A DNA stretch of 44,689 nucleotides. Origin: JAVBNC01 sp031551765 (GTDB lineage: Bacteria; Desulfobacterota; Desulfovibrionia; Desulfovibrionales; Desulfovibrionaceae). Shown in pieces: positions 18,372 to 29,884 of this stretch. The first letter of the stretch is position 1; the number at the start of each line of letters is the position of its first letter. The stretch lies in contig JAVBNC010000026.1 of assembly GCA_031551765.1 (NCBI GenBank), positions 1-44,689 of the forward strand, written 5' to 3'. The notes beneath the pieces are model-generated. The model did not search any database, had not been told where the DNA came from, and saw only the letters and a list, made by a program, of their open reading frames with translations. The position numbers were made by a program, and so were the translations under genes.

Positions 18372-19064
18372 ATGGCACCCGTATACTCCATAGGCTTTCT
18401 GCTCTTTCCCGGCCTGCTGCAAATGGACTTTACCGGCCCCTACGGCGTGCTGGCCGCCTCGCCGGACGCGCGCATCCATCTGATCTGGAAGGACACCAGC
18501 CCCATCGTCTCCAGTGATGAGCTGCTGCTCACGCCCACCACGGCCATGCATGACTGTCCGCCCCTGGACGTGGTCTGCGTGCCGGGCGGCAGCGGCGTCC
18601 TGCCCCTGCTGCGCGATGCGGAAACCTTGGATTTTCTGCGGCAACAGGCTGCCGGCTGCCGCTACGTCACTTCCGTGTGCACCGGCGCGCTGGTGCTGGG
18701 CGCGGCCGGGTTGCTCAAGGGCTACAAGGCCACCACCCACTGGCAGTCCCACGGCCTTTTGGAACTGCTGGGGGCCACCCCCGTACGTCAGCGCGTGGTG
18801 CGGGACAGGAACCGTATAACCGCCGCCGGGGTCAGCGCGGGCATAGACATGGGGCTGACCCTCGCGGGCCTCTTGTGGGGCGACGCCGTGGCCCAGGGCA
18901 TTCAGCTGAACATGGAGTACGCGCCGGAACCGCCCTACGCGGCAGGCGACCCGGACACGGCCCCGCCGGAAGTGACGGCCGCGCAAAAGGCCAAGGGCGC
19001 GGCCCGGCAGGAAGAGCGCAAAGCGGCGGTACTGGAAGCGGCCGCGGCTCTGCGGCTGAAGTAG
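18372..19064 (+). CDS. DJ-1/PfpI family protein (isonitrile hydratase-like)
   Basis: A 230-residue class I glutamine amidotransferase-like protein. The nucleophile elbow is VTSVCTGALVLGAAGLLKG (about 98-116), with the Cys in the SVCTGA context and a nearby THWQSH (about 121-126), the pattern of isonitrile hydratase-type members. GGSGVLPLL marks the fold. The start at 18372 has GGAG upstream. A charged Ala/Lys-rich tail (about 195-230) extends beyond the domain. Members include isonitrile hydratases and proteins of unknown role, so the substrate is not assigned. Confidence 0.85.
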   Translation: MAPVYSIGFLLFPGLLQMDFTGPYGVLAASPDARIHLIWKDTSPIVSSDELLLTPTTAMHDCPPLDVVCVPGGSGVLPLLRDAETLDFLRQQAAGCRYVTSVCTGALVLGAAGLLKGYKATTHWQSHGLLELLGATPVRQRVVRDRNRITAAGVSAGIDMGLTLAGLLWGDAVAQGIQLNMEYAPEPPYAAGDPDTAPPEVTAAQKAKGAARQEERKAAVLEAAAALRLK

Positions 19065-19170
19065 CGCGCGGCTTTCCCCATGCCTTGACAGCGTAAAGGG
19101 ACTGTGCAAGCTGGATGTTTGCGTAGATTGTCGACATGTCCTGTTCCATCCCTTTTGCCAGGAGAAAGCA

Positions 19171-20856
19171 ATGAAACGTGGTCTCTGCTGCATGGCCCTG
19201 TTGCTGTTGTTCTGCGCCCCGGCTTGGGCCGCCGACCCTCAAGCCCCGGCCGTTAAGGCGCCGGAGGTCAAGACGCCTGAAGTCAAAGCTCCGGTGGCCA
19301 AGGTTCCGGAAGTGAAAGCCCCGGCCGCGCCCACGGCGAAGTTGCCGGAAGCCGCGCCTGCTAAGCCCGCGGGCGTCGCGCCCCAGGCTTTTGCCGAGCT
19401 GTTTTTCCCGCCCGTGGGCAAGTTGGACACGCCGCTGGCCAAGCGTGGAACGCCCCTGGAATACAGCGAACTGCACGCCTGGTTGCAGGGTTACTCCAAA
19501 GAGCCGGGGGTAAAGCTGTACAGCCTGGGCAAGAGTCAGAAAGGCAACGATATCTGGGCGCTGCGCATCTCTTCCCCCAAGCCGCGCCTGCGTATGCTGG
19601 TCATGGCCAGGGTGCACGGCAACGAGCCGGGTGCGTCCGAGGGCCAACTGCAGTTCATCCATTCCCTGCTGCGCGGGGAGTTGAAAGCTATACGTAAGGA
19701 CATGGATTTCCTGCTCATTCCCATGGGCAACCCGGACGGCGCCCTGGCCGGGCAGCGCCATACCGCCGACGGTGGCGACATTAACCGGGACTATACCGTC
19801 ACCAACCTGGTGGAGACCCGTCATTTGGCTGCCGCTATCCGGTCATACGACCCGCATCTGCTGATCGACGAGCACGAGTTCAGCGTGCGTGGCCGCATGG
19901 ACGGCAAAACCCTGCCCTATGACCTTTTGGCAGCCGGAGGGAATGAACCCAACCTGCCGAAATCTCTGGTGGAACTGACCAACGAAGTTTACGCCGCCGC
20001 CGTGCACGCGGGCATGAAAAAGGCCGGTCTGCGTTCCGGTCCCTACGAGCTGGTGAGCGAAGACGCCAAGACCGGCAAACTCAAGGTGCAGGAATCCGGC
20101 ACCACCTTTGCCAGCGCCAAGAACTTCATGGCTTTGCCGGGGCGCGTTTCCTTCATTTTTGAAGGGCAAAGGCTGGACGCGAGCCTTCTGAACATCCAGC
20201 GCCGCGCCTACAGCCACTATGTGGCGGTCAAATCCGCCGCGGAAACGGCCCATGCCAACGCGGACAGGACCAAGACCGTGCTGGCCGCCTCCCGCAAGGA
20301 AATCCAGGCCCAAAAGCTGTGGGAGTTGGAGCGCAAGCCCGTGATCCAGGAGCGTCTCTACCCCCTGGCTGTGGCGGCGAGCAAAAGCATTGTGGACAGC
20401 CCGGCGCTGTTCACCAACCGCAGCGCGGGCACGGCGGCTTCCACGGCCGTGGTTCCGGCCTGCTATGTCATTCCCGCCAACCGCGCGGACCTGGCCGAAC
20501 GGCTTATGCGTATGGGCCTGAAGGTGGGCAAGCTGAAAATGCCCGTGCCGGCGGAAGCGGAAGTGCAGACTATCCAGTCCGTCAGCGCTGCCGGGGAAAT
20601 GTACAAAGGCTCTGAAAGCGACCGCTACAAAGGCGTTTCCATGGTCAAGATCGGCACCGGGGTGAAACGGGAAGCCCGTACCTTTGCCAAAGGCGATTTT
20701 GTGGTGCCTGCGAACCAGCCGGGCCGCCTGTACCTGCAGACCCTGGAAACGGCCAGCCCCAGCGGTTTCGCCACCCTGGGCGTGCTGGGCGACAAAGTGG
20801 GCATGGAAGTGCCCGTGTACCGGGTCATGAAACCGCTGCCCATGGGCAGTTTTTGA
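19171..20856 (+). CDS. Exported M14-family zinc carboxypeptidase-like protein
   Basis: A 561-residue protein with a signal peptide (1-20, cleavage at AWA/AD) and a Lys/Pro/Ala/Val-rich linker of short repeats such as KAPEVK (about 27-70). The M14 domain follows, with zinc ligands in HGNEPGASE (His149, Glu152) and probably His235 (IDEHEF), and NPDG and NRDY in between. A C-terminal region of about 200 residues has no family I recognise. It would act outside the cytoplasmic membrane on peptides or murein stems. It has its own AGGAG ribosome site and a strong terminator, so it is a single-gene unit. Confidence 0.85.
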   Translation: MKRGLCCMALLLLFCAPAWAADPQAPAVKAPEVKTPEVKAPVAKVPEVKAPAAPTAKLPEAAPAKPAGVAPQAFAELFFPPVGKLDTPLAKRGTPLEYSELHAWLQGYSKEPGVKLYSLGKSQKGNDIWALRISSPKPRLRMLVMARVHGNEPGASEGQLQFIHSLLRGELKAIRKDMDFLLIPMGNPDGALAGQRHTADGGDINRDYTVTNLVETRHLAAAIRSYDPHLLIDEHEFSVRGRMDGKTLPYDLLAAGGNEPNLPKSLVELTNEVYAAAVHAGMKKAGLRSGPYELVSEDAKTGKLKVQESGTTFASAKNFMALPGRVSFIFEGQRLDASLLNIQRRAYSHYVAVKSAAETAHANADRTKTVLAASRKEIQAQKLWELERKPVIQERLYPLAVAASKSIVDSPALFTNRSAGTAASTAVVPACYVIPANRADLAERLMRMGLKVGKLKMPVPAEAEVQTIQSVSAAGEMYKGSESDRYKGVSMVKIGTGVKREARTFAKGDFVVPANQPGRLYLQTLETASPSGFATLGVLGDKVGMEVPVYRVMKPLPMGSF

Positions 20857-20887
20857 GCACCCCGCAATATCGGGGATTAAACGGCAA

Positions 20888-20929
20888 CGCGCCGTCCCGG
20901 GGCTTATCCGGGGCGGCGCGCTTTTTTTT
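20888..20929 (+). terminator. Rho-independent terminator of the M14 peptidase gene
   Basis: CGCGCCGTCCCGG pairs with CCGGGGCGGCGCG (one G-T pair) around a seven-base loop, followed by C and eight T's. A clear intrinsic terminator, about 30 bases past the stop. Confidence 0.9.
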
Positions 20930-21066
20930 AGAGCGGTTTCGCTTTGAGATTGTCGCTTAACGGCGGGCAAAGCCCGCCTACGCCAATCTCGCGGGCCTTG
21001 CTGCGCTTTGCTCCGCAAGGCCAGAGCATTTTTTCATAAGATAAAACCTCAAAGATAAAATGCTCT
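20930..21066. repeat. Dispersed intergenic repeat, family B copy 2
   Basis: Shares with 10475-10600 the blocks AGAGC, CTTTGA, TTAACGGCGGGCAAA and CGCGG. It also has GGCGGGC/GCCCGCC and GGCCTTGC/GCAAGGCC hairpins and, at its right end, AGAGCATTTT (21023-21032) against AAAATGCTCT (21057-21066). It lies directly against the terminator T run on one side and the IS481 remnant on the other. Confidence 0.65.
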
Positions 21067-21074
21067 AGCTGTGA

Positions 21075-21730
21075 TGTTCCAATATGTTGTTCACCCTCCC
21101 TCAAGCCGGTAAAGCTGGAGTTGCGAGACAACAGCAAACCGAAACGAGGACAGGGTGAACAGTCATAAGAATGCCAAACTCACGGCCAGAGGTCGAGAGG
21201 AAATGGTGAGGCGGGTGCGGTATGAGCCGGCTGTCCGAGTTGCGGCCGGCTTCGGCGTGAGTCTGCGCACCGCACGGAAGTGGGCGAGTCGCTACAATAC
21301 CGGCGGCGCAGCATCACTTTCAGACAGGAGTTCGCGTCCCAGGCGGTGCAGCGGCAAATTGAGCGAAGAGGATATCAGCGGGATCATCGCATTACGCAAA
21401 GAACACCTGACGGGCGACGAAATTGCTTTACGCCTTGGCTTATGCCGCAGCAGCGTGTTCCGGGCGCTACGCAAGTTTGGGTTGCCGGGAACTCGGAATA
21501 AAGCACAAGCGCACCCGGCCTTACAGACCACAGACCAATGGCAAGGCGGAACGAGTTATCAGAACGGCATTGAAAGAGCGGGCATACGCCCAAACGTACA
21601 CCCACTCATGGAAAAGAACGGCTTACCTGCCTGTGTGGACGCAACGCTACAATTTCCAACGTCCTCACAGCGCTCTTGGCAGAAAATCTCCAGCCTCACG
21701 ATTGCTTGGAAGGTGAACAACGTGTTGACA
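21075..21730 (+). mobile_element. IS481-type insertion sequence, internally deleted
   Basis: Ends TGTTCCAATATGTTGTTCACC (left) and, inverted, TGTCAACACGTTGTTCACC (right) are imperfect terminal repeats starting with TG, as in IS481. Between them is a transposase gene that has lost its middle. At 656 bp it is well short of a full IS481 of about 1 kb. Flanking duplications are not evident. Confidence 0.75.
21155..21716 (+). pseudogene. IS481-family transposase, internal deletion and frame change
   Basis: Residues 1 to about 115 (MNSHKNAKLTARGREEMV, FGVSLRTARKWASRYNTGG, LSDRSSRPRR) are the N-terminal helix-turn-helix part. At about 21482 the sequence jumps to the C-terminal part, read one frame over: CRELGIKHKRTRPYRPQTNG, KAERVIRTALKERAYAQTY and PHSALGRKSPASRL. 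Roughly 130 residues with the first two acidic catalytic positions are gone, so it cannot encode an active transposase. The intact ends could still be mobilised by another copy. Confidence 0.8.
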
Positions 21731-21777
21731 CTCTATATCTAGAGCCTAAATATTTTCGCAATTAGTGCTAACAGGAT

Positions 21778-21963
21778 CTAGAGCCATTGCTTTTGGGATA
21801 CCTGGTGGAGATAAATCAGCTGTCGGAAGGCCAGAAAAGACCTGTTCACGGTCTTTCTGTTCAGCTTCAGAAGCAGAGCGGTTTTGGTGGCGTCGATGTC
21901 GACGCAAAAGCACTCAATAATTTTTCCAACTTTGTATCGACTCAACTTGCTGTTTTCAAACAT
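21778..21963 (-). pseudogene. IS1595-like transposase N-terminal fragment
   Basis: A 61-residue minus-strand frame, MFENSKLSRYKVGKIIECFC, then VDIDATKTALLLKLNRKTVNR, looks like the N-terminal DNA-binding part of ISXO2/IS1595-type transposases and stops where the homology should continue. It lies in AT-rich DNA with TCTAGAGCC repeated at about 21738, 21777 and 22003. The rest of 21731-22225 shows no gene. Confidence 0.5.
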
Positions 21964-22225
21964 TTTTCTAGCCTACCAGGTGCTACTATGATGGTCTAGA
22001 GCCTCTGCTAATTGCAATTAATGAGTCCAAGGCCTAGCAATTTGTTGCCATTTGAAGGAATACGGATTTCGTTTTACTTGTATCAAAGGGACACAAAAAT
22101 TAATTTGAAAAATGCTTGAATGTTTTTCTCCCCGTCTGTTATGCTCAAGGAAAAATCTGCATGTGGCGGCCAGACTTTCTGAATTTAAGAACGACGGTCG
22201 CAAGTCAATACATCTTGGAGACGGC

Positions 22226-25267
<3,042 letters not shown>

Positions 25268-25324
25268 TAGTTGCAAAATGTTGCTTGGCTATGGTTGTTA
25301 TAGCTAAATGCAAGGATGAAGCGC

Positions 25325-26380
25325 ATGGAAGAGAAAAAGCCCCAATATCTTATGCACAAGCTCATGGGCTATAAAGAGCTTGAGGCCTTTACCGCGCAAA
25401 AAAGAGCCGGCTCCAACGCCGCGTACTTCGAACAGCTGGCTGAATTCACGGAAGCCGCGCCCACTATTGTTGCAAGCCTGGCGGCCCCGTCGGACAACGA
25501 CGAACTGGAGAGCTTTCTGCGCAGAATCAACACTCTGCAGAAGCGCCTGCTGGCCGTTGGTTCTCCCACGCTGCTGTGGCTGGCTGAAAAGGCCGTCGCC
25601 TCGGCGCGTTCCGGCAACTGCGCCAAGTGTGAAGACGAAATCTTCATCCTGGACACACGCGTAAAGGCGCTTTGCGCACAGCTTGAAGAAGCGAAAGGTG
25701 AACCCGCTGCCGGCGAAAGGTCCGCTTCTGATGCCCCGGCCGCCGCGCCTCCCCAGGTTGCGGAAGGAGGCAGCCGTCCCCAGGCTCCCATCAAGCCGGA
25801 GCTTTTCGAAAAACTGGACATCCTGATTGAAAATTTTGAAGTGGACGACGCGCTGGCCATGCTGCGGTCATTGATGGCCTTTACCTACAACCGCTCCATT
25901 GACGCGGCTCTTGCCGCCATTTACGGCAGCCTGGCCAAGTTTGACTACGAGAAGTCGTCCATTCTGATCAAGCGGCTGATCGAGGTCACGAAACAGGCGG
26001 TCGCGGACACGGGTAAGACGGATAAAAAGCGGATTCTCGCCATTGACGACGTTCCGGACGTGCTGAACACCGTCAAGTCCGTGCTCAAAGACAACTATGC
26101 CGTGTACGGTGTCACGAACCACATGGCGGCGCTCAAGTTTCTGACCAGCAATACCGCGGACCTCATCCTTCTTGATATAGAAATGCCGGACATGGACGGT
26201 TTCGCGCTGCTGGGCATCATCCGCAAGATCAAGGCCTATGAGACGACCCCCGTGCTGTTTCTGACGGGCAACGTCAGCGTGGAAAACATCAAGAAAGCGC
26301 ACGGCGCGGGCGGCAACGACTTCATGAAAAAGCCGATAGACGCGCAGGTGCTGCTGGCAAAGATCGGGAAATATCTCGCC
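25325..26380 (+). CDS. Response regulator with degenerate HPt and C-terminal receiver
   Basis: A 351- to 352-residue partner of the upstream kinase. Residues about 58-125 align with the kinase HPt, but the phospho-accepting His is replaced (RINTLQKRL where the kinase has EVHGLKGSL). Residues about 157-223 repeat the kinase's C-terminal segment (ALAMLRSLMAFTYN, KFDYEKSSILIK). Then comes a receiver with DDVPD, Asp284 in LLDIEMPDMDG and Lys336 in MKKPID. There is no DNA-binding output domain. The ATG at 25325 was chosen because AAGGATG lies seven bases upstream, while the ATG at 25316 overlaps that site; the frame runs to the TGA at 26381-26383. It is 57 bases from the kinase and surely co-transcribed. 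Confidence 0.88.
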
Positions 26381-26451
26381 TGAGCCGTGATTTCCCCGGC
26401 CTTGCCAGGCTCAGGTGCTCCGGCGCCCGTGGCTTGCTTGCGCGCGTTGCC

Positions 26452-26488
26452 AGCTCCTCTGTTGTAGCGGACAGAGGGGCGCTTTTTT
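26452..26488 (+). terminator. Terminator after the two-component genes
   Basis: AGCTCCTCTGT pairs with ACAGAGGGGCGCT around TGTAGCGG, followed by seven T's. It separates the signalling pair from arsRM. Confidence 0.8.
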
Positions 26489-26508
26489 TGTTGCGTGGAA
26501 ATGATATC

Positions 26509-26537
26509 TTGACATTATTCAATTGATGTTGAATAAT
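26509..26537 (+). promoter_or_regulatory. arsR promoter with overlapping ArsR operator
   Basis: TTGACA (26509-26514), a 17-base spacer and AATAAT (26532-26537) form a good sigma-70 promoter. The spacer and -10 hold a perfect inverted repeat, ATTATTCAA (26514-26522) and TTGAATAAT (26529-26537), six bases apart, of the ArsR-operator kind. Binding there would block RNA polymerase, giving autoregulation released by arsenite. Confidence 0.8.
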
Positions 26538-26543
26538 CAACTA

Positions 26544-26903
26544 ATGGAAAGCAAAGCAGCGGCAATCATTTTTGAAGCCCTGACATCCGAAGCGCGGTTG
26601 GCCATTTTCCGGCTCTTGGTCAAATACGCGCCGGACGGTCTGGTTGCCGGGGAGATTTCCCGGATGCTGGGCATACCCAAGACCAACCTTTCCTTTCACC
26701 TGAAAACTATCGTCCATAGCGGGCTTGCCGGCATGGAGCGCGAGGGCCGCAATACGCGGTACAGGGCCAATATCTCCCTGATGCGGGAGGTCATTGCCTA
26801 CCTTACGGCCGAGTGTTGCACCGGCAGCCTTGAACAGGACCGGACAAAAAGCGGGGCCGCGCGAGAGCTTGCGCCCGCCTGCCGCTTCATCCCAAAACTT
26901 TGA
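26544..26903 (+). CDS. arsR: ArsR-family arsenic-responsive repressor
   Basis: A 119-residue winged-helix regulator with EALTSEARLAIFRLLVKYAP (11-30) and a recognition helix around GIPKTNLSFHLKTI (43-56). The classical ELCVC metal site is missing; instead Cys91-Cys92 (LTAECCTG) and Cys112 lie after the core, like the As(III) site of Acidithiobacillus-type ArsR. The start at 26544 was chosen because the ATG at 26526 falls inside the promoter. Transcription predicted from the -10 would begin at or within a base or two of this ATG, and there is no ribosome site, so the mRNA is probably leaderless. It is followed by arsM after 16 bases. Confidence 0.9.
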   Translation: MESKAAAIIFEALTSEARLAIFRLLVKYAPDGLVAGEISRMLGIPKTNLSFHLKTIVHSGLAGMEREGRNTRYRANISLMREVIAYLTAECCTGSLEQDRTKSGAARELAPACRFIPKL

Positions 26904-26919
26904 CCTGGAGAGGGTTTTT

Positions 26920-27762
26920 ATGGCTACGCCAGATAAAACGAGACGCAACGAGGACGTGCGGGAAACCGTCCGCGCCGGGTACGCGGCCATTGCCACGGGA
27001 CAGCGTTCCTGTTGCTGCGGGGGCGAGCGCAGCAATCGCTCCGACCCGGCCCGGCTGGCAAAAGCCGTGGGCTATGACGCGGAAGATATTGCCAGACTGC
27101 CGGAAGGCGCGAACATGGGGCTTTCCTGCGGCAACCCCGTGGCCATTGCGGCTCTTCAGGAAGGCCAGATCGTGCTCGACTTGGGCAGCGGCGGCGGCTT
27201 TGACGTATTTCAGGCGGGCGAGAGGGTAAAAGCCTCCGGCCGGGTTATCGGCGTGGATATGACCCCGGAGATGTTGGCCAAGGCCCGTAACAATATGGGA
27301 CACTACCGGCAACGCACCGGCCTGGACAACGTGGAATTCCGCCTCGGCGAGATTGAGCACCTGCCCGTGCCGGACGCCAGCGTTGACGTGGTGCTTTCCA
27401 ACTGCGTCATCAACCTTTCCCCGGACAAGCACCAGGTTTGGCGTGAGGTTTTCCGCGTGCTCAAGGCGGGCGGCAAAGTTTCCGTTTCCGATTTGGCCTT
27501 GCTGAAGCCCCTTCCTGAAAACATCCGGGAAATGGCGGCGGCGCTTGTGGGCTGCGTGGCCGGGGCGGTGCTGGTGAAAGAAACCAGGGCTATGCTGGAA
27601 CAGGCCGGTTTCAGCGCCATCACCCTGACGCCCAAGCCCGACTATGTGCGGAGCATGCAGGACTGGAATGACCCCCTGTACACGCAGATCGCTGAAACCT
27701 TGCCGCAAGGCGAGGAAATGGCGGACTACGTCGTCAGTCTGTCCATTGAAGCCCGCAAGTAG
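26920..27762 (+). CDS. arsM: Arsenite S-adenosylmethionine methyltransferase ArsM
   Basis: A 280-residue class I SAM methyltransferase with motif I VLDLGSGGGFDVFQA (about 85-99), GVDMTPEM and the As(III)-binding cysteines in the expected places: Cys31-33, Cys70 (LSCGNP), Cys162 (NCVINLSPDK) and Cys212 (VGCVAG). It methylates arsenite, yielding volatile or excretable species. GGAGAGGG precedes the ATG. Co-transcribed with arsR; no arsenite efflux gene is present here, so methylation appears to be the only local arsenic function. Confidence 0.95.
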   Translation: MATPDKTRRNEDVRETVRAGYAAIATGQRSCCCGGERSNRSDPARLAKAVGYDAEDIARLPEGANMGLSCGNPVAIAALQEGQIVLDLGSGGGFDVFQAGERVKASGRVIGVDMTPEMLAKARNNMGHYRQRTGLDNVEFRLGEIEHLPVPDASVDVVLSNCVINLSPDKHQVWREVFRVLKAGGKVSVSDLALLKPLPENIREMAAALVGCVAGAVLVKETRAMLEQAGFSAITLTPKPDYVRSMQDWNDPLYTQIAETLPQGEEMADYVVSLSIEARK

Positions 27763-27770
27763 GGGGGATC

Positions 27771-29813
27771 TCAGCCCTGGGCCTTGTCCGGCGGGCTGTT
27801 TTGCGCCAGGTAGGCTGCGCCTTGTTCGGTAATCCAGGTTCCCCGACCGGTGGTTGTTTCAATAAGGTCGTGCTGCTGCATTTTGGCCAGCCGGGTCTTC
27901 ACTTGCTGGATGGAGAGCGGAATGCCTTTTTGTTCCAGGATTTGCCGCAGTTTTTCACGGCCAAAAACACGCTCGTTTTCCCTGGCTTCCCGCAAAACGC
28001 CAAGAATTTCCAGGGTCTCGGCTTTTAAAGACGGGCTGCGGAAGAGAAGGGGCCTTTCCGCCTTTAGGAGAAGGGCGCTCTCCTGTTGCGGCCGGTAGCG
28101 AAGAATTTTGGCCACGTCGTCGTAAAGAGAAGGGGTGATGTCAATGACCGTGGCCGTGTATTCCACGATATTCCTTAATTCCCTGATATTGCCGGGCCAG
28201 GCGTAGGTGCGGAGCAGGGCGAGGGTCCGCTCGTCGATATCCTTGACGGAACCGCCGTACTGCTTGAGGAAATAGTCGAGCAGCAGGTCGATGTCCCCTT
28301 CCCGCTCGCGCAGGGGCGGTATGTTCAGGTTAACCACGTTCAGCCGGTAGTACAGGTCTTCGCGGAATTTGCCGCTGGAAACTAGGGACAGCAAATCCTT
28401 GTTTGTGGCCGCAATGACCCGGACGTTCACCGGTATGGTCCGGTTGCCTGAAATGCGCATGATTTCTCTTTCTTGCAACACGCGAAGCATTTTGGTTTGA
28501 ATAGACATGGGGGCATCGCCCACTTCGTCCAGAAAGATGGTGCCGTTGTTGGCTGTCTCGAAAAGCCCTTTTTTCCCGCCTTTGGTCGCGCCGGTGAACG
28601 CGCCTTCCTCGTAGCCGAACAGTTCGCTCTCCAGAAGGTTTTCCGAAAGGGCCGCACAGTTAAAGGCGACAAACGGGCCATCCTTGCGCAAGGAAGCGTT
28701 GTGCAGGGCCTGGGCGAACAGCTCTTTCCCGGTTCCGCTCTCACCGGCCAGAAGAATGGTCGATTCCTTGCGCGCAAAACGTTCCGCAATGGCGATAATG
28801 CCTTTCATAGAGCGGCTTTGATGCACAATGTTGGAAAAGCTGAACTTTGCGGAAAAGCCGGAGTTCTTTTTATATTTTGTCAGTTTGTTGTCTATTTCCG
28901 AGATGCTGTCGGCGTTTTTCAGGGTGACGATGAACCCTGAATCCTTGCTGCTCGTTTCATGCGGCGTTCGCGCAATATAGATAATTCCAGCTTCCGAGTT
29001 AATGAATTGCGAATCATCGTCGGTCATGTCGGTGATTGCGAAGACGTTTTTCCCGATCAAATCCATGTCAGATAACATAGAATTAGCTTTATTGTTGCAG
29101 AATAAGATTGTTCCTTCCATATCCGTGATAATTGTCCCGTCATCTATGTTTGAAAGCAGGATATCCATGTAATTTTTAAGGATCATATTCATCTTTTGCT
29201 CTCTGAATATGTCTCCTGACATTTTTACGATGGGCTGCGCATAGCGTTGCGCAATAAGGAAGTCGGTAATTTCGCTTTGATTGAAATAGAATTGAAGCTG
29301 CGCCATGGTAATAATGCTTATATGGCGCTGCTTGATATTGAATACATGGGGGATTGAAGGGGGGACGAGGTGCTCTTCGTCAGGCGTTATGGCGTACTGA
29401 AAAGACGCGCCATAGTCCTTTCCGGGCTCGAAAGGCACAAGGTTGAGGTAGTCGAACCCCAGGACCTGCAGTTCCACCATTACCTCATGCGTATTGCGCG
29501 GCGTGTTGTTGACCACCAGCACGTCCGCGCCATGGGGTATGCTGATGATATCCACAAGGGCGCTCGGGTCTATGGACCGGGTGGCGATAAAAACCGCGGC
29601 GTCTTCCGGCAGGTGGCCGCGCATCATCTCTTCAACCATGGGCGCGGTCAGCAGAATCACCTTGTCCGTGGGCAGGTTTGGTTGCGTCAGATATTCCTCG
29701 CAACTGTAGCTGCGTATTGTAAAAATATCGCCCACCATTTCCGCAAGCTGGGCGCGCACGTTGTCTCTTGCCTTTTCGTCGTAGGAAAAAGTGGTGATGC
29801 GGTGTTTTTGCAC
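27771..29813 (-). CDS. Sigma-54-dependent activator with winged-helix-like C-terminus
   Basis: A 680-residue enhancer-binding protein. Residues 1 to about 200 form a sensor domain I cannot name, although its layout recalls the PrpR_N type. A PAS domain (about 215-310) and the AAA+ domain follow, with Walker A GESGTGKE (357-364), the sigma-54 contact loop GAFTGA (404-409), Walker B TIFLDEVG (425-432) and WPGNIRELRN (539-548). The C-terminus (about 596-672) is not a Fis helix-turn-helix but reads like a winged helix (QQVKTRLAKMQQHDLIETTT). The GTG start at 29813 has GGGAG six bases upstream; the longer reading to 30182 runs across the divergent promoter. Divergent from the large operon, which it probably activates. 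Confidence 0.88.
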   Translation of the reverse strand: MQKHRITTFSYDEKARDNVRAQLAEMVGDIFTIRSYSCEEYLTQPNLPTDKVILLTAPMVEEMMRGHLPEDAAVFIATRSIDPSALVDIISIPHGADVLVVNNTPRNTHEVMVELQVLGFDYLNLVPFEPGKDYGASFQYAITPDEEHLVPPSIPHVFNIKQRHISIITMAQLQFYFNQSEITDFLIAQRYAQPIVKMSGDIFREQKMNMILKNYMDILLSNIDDGTIITDMEGTILFCNNKANSMLSDMDLIGKNVFAITDMTDDDSQFINSEAGIIYIARTPHETSSKDSGFIVTLKNADSISEIDNKLTKYKKNSGFSAKFSFSNIVHQSRSMKGIIAIAERFARKESTILLAGESGTGKELFAQALHNASLRKDGPFVAFNCAALSENLLESELFGYEEGAFTGATKGGKKGLFETANNGTIFLDEVGDAPMSIQTKMLRVLQEREIMRISGNRTIPVNVRVIAATNKDLLSLVSSGKFREDLYYRLNVVNLNIPPLREREGDIDLLLDYFLKQYGGSVKDIDERTLALLRTYAWPGNIRELRNIVEYTATVIDITPSLYDDVAKILRYRPQQESALLLKAERPLLFRSPSLKAETLEILGVLREARENERVFGREKLRQILEQKGIPLSIQQVKTRLAKMQQHDLIETTTGRGTWITEQGAAYLAQNSPPDKAQG

Positions 29814-29884
29814 GTCAAGCTCCCGATGAGGGCGTCGGGCATCCCGCTTGAAGCGAGGGGACGCCGGCAGCGTTTGGAAGAAAA

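Noticed and set aside
19085..19125. TTGACA at 19085 as the promoter of the M14 peptidase gene
   Set aside because: No acceptable -10 box is found at 16-18 bases; the true promoter cannot be placed.
18832..19824. A 330-codon minus-strand frame across the DJ-1 and M14 genes
   Set aside because: It runs antisense to two clear genes and the region between them, and the translation has no family.
26526..26543. ATG at 26526 as the arsR start
   Set aside because: It lies between the -35 and -10 boxes and inside the operator, so it is not in the mRNA made from this promoter.
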